Below, in pieces: positions 1 through 5,367 of a DNA stretch of 7,469 bases (positions are counted from its first letter, which is position 1; each line of letters opens with the position of its first letter). The DNA is from Alphaproteobacteria bacterium (GTDB lineage: Bacteria > Pseudomonadota > Alphaproteobacteria > Sphingomonadales > Sphingomonadaceae). The translations under genes were made by a program, and so were the position numbers. Location of the stretch: contig JAHJSJ010000003.1 in the NCBI GenBank assembly GCA_018830415.1, forward strand, positions 1-7,469, read 5' to 3'. A model generated the notes under the pieces. It saw only the letters and a list, made by a program, of their open reading frames with translations, was not told where the DNA came from and made no database searches.

Positions 1-435
1 AAGCGGCAGGTGCAGGAAGTCGAGAAACTGCGCGAAGTGCTGGCCGAAGTCGCACCGCAGGCGATGAGCGATTTCGTGACCGACGATGACTCGCCGGCGT
101 CCAACCGATTCGAAAAACTGATCAACATCAAGGATCGCGGGCAGATTTTCCGCGTCGAAGTCGACACGATCGAACATATCGAGGCGGCGGGCGATTACAT
201 GATCATCTCCACCGGCGACAATTCGCTGGTGCTGCGCGAGACGATGAAGGACCTGGAACGCCGGTTAGACCCGCGCAAGTTCCAGCGGGTGCACCGTTCG
301 ACCATCGTCAACCTCGATCTGGTGCGGCAGGTGAAGCCGCACACCAACGGCGAGTGTTTTCTGGTGCTGGAATCGGGCGCGGAGGTGAAGGTTTCGCGGT
401 CTTACCGGGATGTGGTGGCGCGGTTCGTGCATTGA
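1..435 (+). CDS. LytTR-domain DNA-binding response regulator, C-terminal part (5' end outside window)
   Basis: The reading frame is open from base 1 (Lys-Arg-Gln precede the first GTG at 10), so the gene starts upstream and only about 144 C-terminal residues are visible. After a short charged helical stretch (EVEKLREVLAEV) comes a complete LytTR-type domain: a start near KLINIKDRG, the core IEHIEAAGDYMIISTGD, LRETMKDLERRLDP, then the typical FQRVHRSTIVNLDLVRQV and a C-terminal EVKVSRSYRDVVARF. LytTR domains bind direct repeats in promoter DNA and usually sit behind a receiver domain phosphorylated by a histidine kinase. The receiver would lie outside the window, so calling this a two-component regulator is inference from family architecture. 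The stop is TGA at 433-435. Nothing here shows its target genes; nadC downstream is separated from it by a palindromic repeat. Confidence 0.88.
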   Translation, partial: KRQVQEVEKLREVLAEVAPQAMSDFVTDDDSPASNRFEKLINIKDRGQIFRVEVDTIEHIEAAGDYMIISTGDNSLVLRETMKDLERRLDPRKFQRVHRSTIVNLDLVRQVKPHTNGECFLVLESGAEVKVSRSYRDVVARFVH

Positions 436-444
436 CCTTCCCCC

Positions 445-551
445 TCGTCATTGCGAGGAGCGATAGCGACGAAGCAATCCATCGACCGGTGCTCACGGTT
501 GAGCCTTCCGGCCATGGATCGCCGCGGGCCAATCGGCCCTCGCGATGACGA
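445..551. repeat. Nested palindromic intergenic element (REP/MITE-like)
   Basis: The ends are inverted: TCGTCATTGCGAGG at 445-458 pairs with the reverse complement of 538-551 at 13 of 14 positions. A second inner pair is GCAATCCAT (left, near 473-481) against ATGGATCGC (right, near 513-521), 8 of 9. At the centre, 491-504 forms a hairpin (GCTCA-CGGT-TGAGC). The right arm has its own hairpin at 526-539 (GGGCC-AATC-GGCCC), and the left arm holds a short AGCGA direct repeat. It therefore folds as a branched cruciform. From memory, elements beginning with this kind of CGTCATTGCGAGGAGCG end are dispersed in many alphaproteobacterial genomes; multiplicity cannot be seen from this single copy. It has no coding capacity and fills almost all the space between the LytTR gene and nadC, so it would be transcribed in the nadC leader if the promoter lies upstream. 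Confidence 0.75.
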
Positions 552-555
552 AGGA
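550..555 (+). promoter_or_regulatory. Ribosome binding site of nadC, at the edge of the palindromic element
   Basis: GAAGGA ends 7 nt before the ATG at 563. This decides the start: an in-frame ATG at 545 lies inside the terminal arm of the repeat with no purine-rich sequence at a suitable distance. The first two bases of this site are the last two of the repeat, so folding of the repeat could affect access to it. Confidence 0.65.
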
Positions 556-562
556 TGCGTTG

Positions 563-1438
563 ATGCCTGATTTCACCCTCCCCGGCTTCGACCTCGCCAA
601 GTTCATCCGTGAAACCCTTGCCGAAGACCTCGGCGTGAGCCTGCCCGGCGGCGGACGCGATGTCACTTCGGAGAGCGTGATCCCCGCCGATGCGCGGTTT
701 TCGGGCGTGATGGACAGCCGCGATGCGATTGTCGTTGCGGGCCTGCCGCTGGCCGAGGCATTCTTCCGCGCGCTCGACCCCGATTGCACGATCGAATGCC
801 TCGCGCATGATGGCGACAAGGTGCCTGCGGGAACCGATCTGATGCGGATCGAAGGCCGCGCCCGCGCGCTGCTGACGGCGGAACGCAGCGCATTGAACAT
901 CGTCCAGCACCTTTCGGGCATTGCCACCATGACGCTAGGATATGTCACCGCGATGCGCGGGCCGGATGGCAACCCCGCCTGCACCCTGCTCGATACCCGC
1001 AAGACCATTCCCGGGCTGCGCTTTCTTGAGAAATACGCGACCCGGCAGGGCGGCGCGCAGAACCACCGCATGGGATTGTGGGACGCGGCGATGATCAAGG
1101 ATAATCACGTTGCGGTGGCGGGCAGCGTTGGTGAGGCGGTACGGCGGGCACGCGATGCCGGGGTGGAGCGGATCATCTGCGAGGTTGACCGGCTCGACCA
1201 GATCGAACCCGCGCTGGCAGCAGGCGCGCACCACCTGTTGCTCGACAACATGGACGCCGCCACCTTGCGCGCCGCCGTGGTGATGGTCGCAGGCCGCGTG
1301 CCGACCGAGGCCAGCGGCGGGGTGAACCTTGAAACAATCGCAGCCAAGGCCGCGAGCGGGGTCGATTACGTCTCGGTCGGAAGATTGACGCAGAGCGCGC
1401 CTGCGGCTGACATCGGGCTGGATTTTTCTCCGCTGTAA
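563..1438 (+). CDS. nadC: Nicotinate-nucleotide pyrophosphorylase (carboxylating), quinolinate phosphoribosyltransferase
   Basis: This cytoplasmic enzyme converts quinolinate and PRPP to nicotinate mononucleotide, CO2 and pyrophosphate in de novo NAD synthesis. The 291-residue length is normal for the family. The N-terminal part (about 1-115) is the substrate-lid domain ending in LLTAERSALNIVQHLSGIAT (Glu107-Arg108). The barrel carries LDTRKTIPGLR (Asp144, Arg146, Lys147), the QGGAQNHRMGLWDAAMIKDNH block (His168, Arg169, Lys179), CEVD (Glu207), LLLDNM (Asp228), EASGGVN (Ser251-Gly-Gly) and GVDYVSVGRLTQSAPAADIGLDF. These correspond to the basic and acidic residues that line the quinolinate/PRPP site in characterised members. 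I chose ATG 563 because GAAGGA sits 7 nt upstream; the ATG at 545 would add six residues encoded by repeat-derived sequence. Its stop overlaps the next ATG by one base, so it is probably cotranscribed with the RNase T2 gene. No nadA or nadB is visible. Confidence 0.96.
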   Translation: MPDFTLPGFDLAKFIRETLAEDLGVSLPGGGRDVTSESVIPADARFSGVMDSRDAIVVAGLPLAEAFFRALDPDCTIECLAHDGDKVPAGTDLMRIEGRARALLTAERSALNIVQHLSGIATMTLGYVTAMRGPDGNPACTLLDTRKTIPGLRFLEKYATRQGGAQNHRMGLWDAAMIKDNHVAVAGSVGEAVRRARDAGVERIICEVDRLDQIEPALAAGAHHLLLDNMDAATLRAAVVMVAGRVPTEASGGVNLETIAAKAASGVDYVSVGRLTQSAPAADIGLDFSPL

Positions 1439-2145
1439 TGCGCGTTTTTGTCGCCCCCTTTATCGCCGCGCTGGCGCTGCTCGCCCCCATGCCAGCCCAC
1501 GCGCAGGCCTACCAATGCCGCGCGCCGCAGGTCAGCACCGTTCCGCGCATTGCGCCCGATGGCCCGCGCCGGGTGATGCCGATCACGGGTTACACGCTGG
1601 CACTCAGCTGGAGCCCGGAGTTCTGCAAACCGCGCAAGGATGCCCGCGCCCATGCGGTGCAATGTTCGGGCAGCAACGGCAGTTTCGGCCTCGTGGTGCA
1701 TGGGCTGTGGCCCGAGAGCGGGCAGAGCTGGCCGCAATGGTGCGATGCGGGCGCGGCGCTGACCCCGGCGCAGGTGCGCAGCGCGATGTGCATGACGCCC
1801 TCACCGCAGCTCGTGGCGCGGGCGTGGGCCAAGCATGGCAGCTGCATGGTGACGCGCCCTGACGCCTATCTCAAGGTCACGCGCATCCTGTGGGACAGCT
1901 TGCGCATCCCCGATTACGACCGCATCAGCCGCGAAGACAGCCTCACCGCAGGCCGCATCCGCGCCGCCTTTGCCGATGCCAATCCGGGGATTCCCGAAAG
2001 CGCCATCGGCGTGAAGCTGAACGAGCGCGGCTGGCTGGAGGAAGTGCGGCTATGCTACGCCAAGACCTTCCGCCCGGTGCGCTGCCCGGCGGCAAGGTGG
2101 GGCGCGAAGGATGGGTCTGCCGCGAAAATCTGGCGGGGGTTATAG
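1438..2145 (+). CDS. Secreted RNase T2-family protein with altered second active-site block
   Basis: This 235-residue protein has a classical signal peptide (hydrophobic residues 4-17, then PMPAHA-QA with likely cleavage around residue 22-24), so it should be periplasmic or secreted. RNase T2 enzymes cut single-stranded RNA through a 2',3'-cyclic phosphate. The fold landmarks are GYTLALSWSPEFC (51-63), first catalytic block VVHGLWPE (His88) and second block WAKHGSC (Lys132, His133), with several cysteines suited to disulfides (63, 76, 102, 118, 136, 206, 216). The second block normally reads His-Glu-x-x-Lys-His-Gly; here it is Arg128-Ala129-Trp-Ala-Lys-His-Gly, so both the auxiliary His and the acidic Glu are absent while the two principal histidines remain. 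Activity may be reduced or altered. The start overlaps the nadC stop (TAATG), indicating translational coupling; the functional link to NAD synthesis is not obvious. Confidence 0.9.
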   Translation: MRVFVAPFIAALALLAPMPAHAQAYQCRAPQVSTVPRIAPDGPRRVMPITGYTLALSWSPEFCKPRKDARAHAVQCSGSNGSFGLVVHGLWPESGQSWPQWCDAGAALTPAQVRSAMCMTPSPQLVARAWAKHGSCMVTRPDAYLKVTRILWDSLRIPDYDRISREDSLTAGRIRAAFADANPGIPESAIGVKLNERGWLEEVRLCYAKTFRPVRCPAARWGAKDGSAAKIWRGL

Positions 2146-2203
2146 GCTGGCCCAGGCTGTGGTTAGACCCCTGCTAGACCCTGCCTCGACTGGCGTATCC
2201 GCA

Positions 2204-2221
2204 ATGTTTCACGTGAAACAT
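2204..2221. other. parS: parS chromosome-partitioning site
   Basis: Bases 2205-2220 read TGTTTCACGTGAAACA, an exact match to the 16-bp palindromic ParB-binding consensus found across bacteria, including Caulobacter. Flanking A and T extend the perfect palindrome to 18 bp. ParB loads here, spreads, and is moved by ParA to segregate the replication-origin region. The site is in the intergenic space between two converging genes, so it interrupts no coding sequence. No parA, parB or second parS is in the window. Because parS sites cluster near the origin, the window is probably origin-proximal; that placement is inference. Confidence 0.9.
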
Positions 2222-2235
2222 CGGCCTTTGTTGTC

Positions 2236-2281
2236 GCATCGTAAAAAGCTGAAAACCGGTTCCCACTTTTCAGCACGATGC
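2236..2281 (-). terminator. Long inverted repeat, probable tadA terminator
   Basis: Read on the minus strand just after the tadA stop, an outer arm GCATCGT is followed by an 8-bp stem GCTGAAAA / TTTTCAGC around an 11-nt loop, then TTTTT, then the outer arm ACGATGC. The inner stem plus T5 tract has the layout of an intrinsic terminator, although the stem is AT-rich. The outer 7-bp arms pair perfectly across the structure and leave the five Ts as a bulge. The loop core GTGGGAACCGG together with its A/T flanks resembles a dispersed repeat I recall from alphaproteobacterial genomes, so it may be a repeat that also serves as terminator. On the plus strand no T tract follows it, so it does not obviously end the RNase T2 transcript. 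Confidence 0.55.
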
Positions 2282-2282
2282 T

Positions 2283-2738
2283 CTACCGCCGCTCCTTGAA
2301 GAACTCGCGCAGCATTGCCGCCGCCTCGGCCTCGCCAATGCCGCTATAGACTTCGGGCCGGTGCAGGCATTGCTCCTGTTCGAACACCCGTGCGCCGTGT
2401 TCCACCGCGCCTCCTTTGGGATCGCTCGCAGCGTAGTAGAGGCGCGCGATGCGGGCGTGGGCGATGGCACCGGCGCACATCGCGCAGGGTTCGAGCGTGA
2501 CCCACAGCTCGCAATCGCTCAGCCGTTCATCGCCCAGCACCTGCGCGGCGCGGCGAATCGCCAGAATCTCGGCGTGGGCGGTGGGATCGTGATCAGTGCG
2601 CGGGGAATTATGCGCCTCGGCGATCGCCACCCCATCCTTGACCACCACCGCGCCAATCGGCACCTCGCCCGCCTGCGCGGCCGCCCGCGCGGCGGCGAGG
2701 GCACGTTGCATCGGCAAGGGAAGCGGCCAGATCGACAT
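2283..2738 (-). CDS. tadA: tRNA-specific adenosine deaminase
   Basis: TadA deaminates adenosine 34 of tRNA-Arg(ACG) to inosine, allowing wobble reading of CGN codons; it is a cytoplasmic, zinc-dependent homodimer of the cytidine/deoxycytidylate deaminase fold. In the 151-residue form, the zinc and catalytic residues are His55 and Glu57 in TAHAEI and Cys85 and Cys88 in LEPCAMCAGA; Asn44 in AEAHNS matches the conserved substrate-contact Asn. GEVPIGAVVV and ARIARLYYAASDPKGGA are further family signatures. I chose the ATG at 2738 because MSIWPLPLPMQRAL resembles the usual N-terminus. The adjacent ATG at 2741 adds one Met, and the longer frame from TTG 2774 adds 12 residues without family resemblance. 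No strong Shine-Dalgarno sequence is seen for any of them. The gene diverges from rpmB and converges on the parS-containing gap. Confidence 0.93.
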   Translation of the reverse strand: MSIWPLPLPMQRALAAARAAAQAGEVPIGAVVVKDGVAIAEAHNSPRTDHDPTAHAEILAIRRAAQVLGDERLSDCELWVTLEPCAMCAGAIAHARIARLYYAASDPKGGAVEHGARVFEQEQCLHRPEVYSGIGEAEAAAMLREFFKERR

Positions 2739-2779
2739 CATCGCCGGGCTAGCCGGGGCAGCGCAGCCGCGCAACTTGC

Positions 2780-2807
2780 TTGACGATTCGGGTGTGCCCC
2801 GTTATGC
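2780..2807 (+). promoter_or_regulatory. Candidate promoter of rpmB
   Basis: TTGACG at 2780-2785 matches the alphaproteobacterial housekeeping -35 box. After 16 nt comes TTATGC (2802-2807) as a weak -10 candidate. This would leave a leader of roughly 50 nt before the rpmB ATG. The -35 is convincing, the -10 much less so. It lies in the tadA-rpmB divergent space. Confidence 0.4.
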
Positions 2808-2867
2808 GCGCCGCTTTCCCTGTCTAGGCCCGAGCTTAGACCCGATTTTTACGAGAAGAGACACACC

Positions 2868-3155
2868 ATGGCGCGCATCTGCGAACTGACCGGCAAGGGC
2901 CGCATGACCGGCAACAATGTCAGCCACGCCAACAACAAGACCAAGCGCGTGTTTCTGCCCAACCTGCAGAACGTCACGCTGATGAGCGAAAAGCTCGACC
3001 GCAGCTTCAAGTTCCGCGTGTCGACCCACGGGCTGCGCTCGGTCGAGCACAATGGCGGGCTGGATAACTGGCTGCTCAAGACCAGCGACGAAAAGCTGTC
3101 GGCGGGTGCGCTCAAGGTGAAGCGTGAGCTGGTAAAGGCCCAGGCAGCCGCCTGA
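2868..3155 (+). CDS. rpmB: 50S ribosomal protein L28
   Basis: L28 is a structural protein of the large ribosomal subunit. The sequence begins MARICELTGKGRMTGNNVSHANNKTKRVF, the diagnostic N-terminus of L28, continues with FLPNLQNVTL and FKFRVSTHGLRSVEHNGGLDNWL, and ends in a lysine-rich tail. At 95 residues it is longer than the roughly 78-residue enterobacterial protein, as is usual in alphaproteobacteria; only one cysteine (Cys5) is present, so no CxxC zinc site. The start is well supported: GAGAAGAG at 2853-2860 lies 7 nt before the ATG. It appears to be monocistronic, with its own candidate promoter at 2780-2807 and an intrinsic terminator at 3196-3220. No rpmG neighbour is visible. Confidence 0.97.
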   Translation: MARICELTGKGRMTGNNVSHANNKTKRVFLPNLQNVTLMSEKLDRSFKFRVSTHGLRSVEHNGGLDNWLLKTSDEKLSAGALKVKRELVKAQAAA

Positions 3156-3195
3156 TCCTCGCTGTCCTTCGGGACGCGCAAGCCAATCGATTAGG

Positions 3196-3220
3196 CGCTC
3201 GGGATTTCCCGGGCGTTTTT
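3196..3220 (+). terminator. Intrinsic terminator after rpmB
   Basis: CGCTCGGG (3196-3203) and CCCGGGCG (3208-3215) form an 8-bp stem with one G-U pair and an ATTT loop, followed by TTTTT (3216-3220). It lies 40 nt past the rpmB stop. On the opposite strand no T tract follows the stem, so it probably does not terminate the minus-strand operon ending at 3232. Confidence 0.85.
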
Positions 3221-3231
3221 CGTTCGCGCCG

Positions 3232-4191
3232 TCATATCTGCGGGTCGAACACCAGCTTCGCCAGCAAGCTGCGCTGGATGATCGAGAAATTGTCGTCTGA
3301 CATCACCCACACATCGACCCGCCCATCCCTGCGTGGGCGCAGCGCCAGCCCTTCGTAATTCTCGCGCGGGATCACGCGATCGAGTGGCAGGGTGATGGCA
3401 GGCGCAAACTTGTCGCCTGCCTGCGGGACCTCTCCAATCGCCAGCAGCGCGGAAAATGGCGGCCAGACGGTGCGTGATGGCCGCGCCAGCTTGCGCATCA
3501 GCACCAGCAGGCGGCCATCGGGCAATTGCGCCATATCGGTCGCGACATAGCCTTGGGCGGGCGAGCGAAAGCGGAAGGTGGCAGGCGCGCCGCCGCCAAT
3601 CGGGTCAGTGGTGAAGATCAGGCCCTCGCGCCGGCCTTCGGGCACAATGACGAAGCGCCCATCGGCCAGCCGCACCATCGCCTCAGCCCCGGCATTATCC
3701 GGCCAGCGAACCGCATCGCGCAGATCGCGCACTCCGTCAGAGCGACCGGCGATGGTGCTGCGCTGAATGGTGTGCACCTGTTCATAGCCAAGCCAGTAAG
3801 AGCCGGTCGCGGGGTCGTGGGTGGCGGATTCGATGTCGGTCAGGATATATTCCTGTCCCGGCGGAACCGCTTGGCGGATCATGGCCATCCGCGGCGCGGG
3901 CAGATCGGGCGCAGTGAAGGTCATGCGATAGCCGCGATCGGTGAAGGCCATGAACCTGCCCTGCTCCAGCGCGAACATCGCCGAAAAACCACCAAAGTGG
4001 CTGCTCTCCCCGCGATACTGCCACACGCCAGCCAGTTCCCATTGGGCCACAGGGGTTGGCGCTGCGTCGACGATCAGGGTCGCGGTAATATCGGGCAACA
4101 GGGCCGGTTCAACCGGGCTGCGCAGCCAGGTGCCCGGTGCGCACAGCAGGGCCACGGCCAGCGCCGCAGTCAGCCTGCCGATGGCGCGCAT
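3232..4191 (-). CDS. Exported esterase-like/phytase-like family protein (PF13449 type)
   Basis: This 319-residue protein starts with an Arg-containing n-region and a hydrophobic stretch (residues 7-18, LTAALAVALLCA) typical of a signal peptide, so a periplasmic location is likely. The body matches the family named 'esterase-like activity of phytase', predicted beta-propeller-like proteins: GGFSAMFALEQGRFMAFTDRG (67-87), TDIESATHDPATGSYWLGYEQ (118-138), EAMVRLADGRFVIVPEG (170-186), VATDMAQLPDGRLLVLMR (216-232) and the closing ENYEGLALRPRRDGRVDVW..SDDNFS..QRSLLAKLVF. Conserved acidic residues (Asp85, Asp119, Glu121, Glu137, Glu170, Asp299, Asp300) may bind metal or substrate. The family name rests on few biochemical data, so the substrate is unknown. 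The ATG begins 1 nt after the TGA of the M23 gene (TGA-C-ATG), so it is probably translationally coupled and is the last gene of the xseA operon. Confidence 0.8.
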   Translation of the reverse strand: MRAIGRLTAALAVALLCAPGTWLRSPVEPALLPDITATLIVDAAPTPVAQWELAGVWQYRGESSHFGGFSAMFALEQGRFMAFTDRGYRMTFTAPDLPAPRMAMIRQAVPPGQEYILTDIESATHDPATGSYWLGYEQVHTIQRSTIAGRSDGVRDLRDAVRWPDNAGAEAMVRLADGRFVIVPEGRREGLIFTTDPIGGGAPATFRFRSPAQGYVATDMAQLPDGRLLVLMRKLARPSRTVWPPFSALLAIGEVPQAGDKFAPAITLPLDRVIPRENYEGLALRPRRDGRVDVWVMSDDNFSIIQRSLLAKLVFDPQI

Positions 4192-4192
4192 G

Positions 4193-5128
4193 TCAGTTCA
4201 TCGGCCCGGTAAACAACAGCGGATCGAGCCGCGCATCGCGCCACTTGATCCCCCAGTGCAAGTGCGGCCCCGTTGCCCGGCCGCTGGCGCCGATCCGGCC
4301 GATCGGCTGGCCCTGGCGCACCGCATCCCCTTCGCGCACCAGAATGGCCGAATTGTGCAGGAACGCGCTGTTGAGGCCGTTGCCGTGATCGATAATCAGC
4401 AGATAGCCTTCAAGGCTGAACGGCCTATCCGTCGCCAGCACCACTACGCCATCGGCGGGCGCAACAAAGGTGGCATTATCGCCGCCAGCAATGTCGATGC
4501 CCGAATGGTAACTGCCCGGTTCGCCGCGATAGATGCGCTGCGAACCAAACCGCCCGGAAATGCGCCCGCGCACCGGCCAGATGAATTGCTGACGCCAGCC
4601 TTGCGCGCCAGTGTCAATCGCGCGCGCGGCGATGATCCGGGCCAGTTCGGGCCGACGGCGTTTCATGAAAGCCTCGCTGGAACCGCCAGAACGCCGCGCC
4701 ACATTCACCCGTTCAATCTGCCAGGCGCGCGGTGCGATGGTGAGCGTGGTGGTCTCCACGCGCCGGTTCTGCAAGGTGGCAACCAGTTCCGCCTCCGGCC
4801 CGGCATCGCGATCAAACGCGGCGAAAAAATGCCTCTCAGCATCGAACGCCAATTGCTGATCACCAAGCCGGACGGAAGCGGTTCCCACCGGGGCCTGCCC
4901 GCGTATCCAGCCGCCTTGGGTCAACTCCCCTTCAAATGTGAAACGGGCAGGGACAGTGTCTGCTTGCGGCGTTGGCGCGGCTGAGGGTGCGTTGGGCAGG
5001 GCGGGTTCGGCGATCGCCGTCGGCGTATCCGCAGCCGCAAGCGATTGCGCCCCAGCGCCGTCACCCCCCGAGCAACTTACCGACAAGGCAAGGGCAATCG
5101 CACCCACAGCAACAGCAACGCAGCGCAT
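4193..5128 (-). CDS. Exported M23-family (LytM-type) metallopeptidase, possible lipoprotein
   Basis: M23 peptidases are zinc endopeptidases that cut peptide cross-bridges of peptidoglycan. In the 311-residue form, residues 1-18 are a signal sequence ending at Cys19 (ALALSVSCSGG). This looks like a lipoprotein signal, but Ser at -3 departs from the usual Leu/Val/Ile, so lipidation is uncertain. An Ala/Pro-rich linker (about 22-58) and a beta-rich middle region come next, then the M23 domain from FIWPVRGRISGRFG. All metal and catalytic positions are present: His208 and Asp212 in YHSGIDIAGG, His258 in AFLHNS, His289 and His291 in GPHLHWG. An active enzyme rather than a degenerate activator is therefore expected. 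The frame opens at TTG 5134, but ATG 5128 gives a normal signal peptide; no strong ribosome binding site separates them. It lies 11 nt after the DUF2093 stop. Confidence 0.9.
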   Translation of the reverse strand: MRCVAVAVGAIALALSVSCSGGDGAGAQSLAAADTPTAIAEPALPNAPSAAPTPQADTVPARFTFEGELTQGGWIRGQAPVGTASVRLGDQQLAFDAERHFFAAFDRDAGPEAELVATLQNRRVETTTLTIAPRAWQIERVNVARRSGGSSEAFMKRRRPELARIIAARAIDTGAQGWRQQFIWPVRGRISGRFGSQRIYRGEPGSYHSGIDIAGGDNATFVAPADGVVVLATDRPFSLEGYLLIIDHGNGLNSAFLHNSAILVREGDAVRQGQPIGRIGASGRATGPHLHWGIKWRDARLDPLLFTGPMN

Positions 5129-5139
5129 AATCAATCAGA

Positions 5140-5355
5140 TCAAGCCTGATCCAGCAGGCGGCGCGTGGCGATTTCGCATGAGGCATAGGCCTCTTGCCGC
5201 TCGGCGCTCCAATAGCGCAATTCGGCCAGTTCGATCGCTTCGCCGCTAACCGCGCAATAGACGTGTGCGCCGGGGCGCAGCACGCGGAAGGTGGAGGGGC
5301 CGTAGTGAAGCTTGGCGGCCTTATCGGAAGAAGACATCAGCATGGGGTGAACCAT
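5140..5355 (-). CDS. DUF2093 family small protein
   Basis: This 71-residue protein of unknown function matches the DUF2093 pattern: AKLHYGPSTFRVLRPGAHVYCAVSG, then IELAELRYWSAERQEAYASCEIA. The most striking block is LRYWSAERQEAYAS (46-59). It has no signal peptide or membrane segment and two cysteines (34 and 60), so it is probably cytosolic. The family is largely restricted to alphaproteobacteria, and from memory it often lies next to xseA, as here; a link to exonuclease VII is only guilt by association. The start is uncertain: ATGs at 5355, 5343 and 5337 are in frame, and the conserved part begins just after the last one. I list the longest form, 12 nt after the xseA stop, but MSSSDK at 5337 is an equally reasonable N-terminus. 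Confidence 0.8.
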   Translation of the reverse strand: MVHPMLMSSSDKAAKLHYGPSTFRVLRPGAHVYCAVSGEAIELAELRYWSAERQEAYASCEIATRRLLDQA

Positions 5356-5367
5356 AGCACCACGCGG

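Noticed and set aside
545..562. Upstream in-frame ATG for nadC at 545
   Set aside because: It lies in the terminal arm of the palindromic element, lacks a ribosome binding site, and would add residues not typical of NadC. ATG 563 has GAAGGA 7 nt upstream.
2164..2181. Two copies of TAGACCC, with a third at 2837
   Set aside because: The motif is short and the third copy is in an unrelated position. No pattern with parS or a promoter was evident, so it is probably chance.
2111..2299. Open frame with an internal MFHVKH across the parS region
   Set aside because: The MFHVKH is the parS palindrome translated in one frame. The rest has no family resemblance, it overlaps the RNase T2 end and the tadA end, and its composition is not gene-like.
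3062..3068. TGGATAA resembling part of a DnaA box
   Set aside because: It lies inside the rpmB coding sequence, matches only part of the 9-mer, and no cluster of boxes or AT-rich region is present to suggest an origin in this window.
3201..3214. ATTTCCCGGG resembling half of a Noc (nucleoid occlusion) binding site
   Set aside because: The full 14-bp palindrome is not present, Noc is a Firmicutes system, and the bases are fully explained by the rpmB terminator stem.
3941..4984. 347-codon plus-strand open frame
   Set aside because: It lies antisense to the esterase-like and M23 genes, both of which have clear family motifs. Long antisense frames are expected in high-GC DNA, and its translation shows no recognisable domain.
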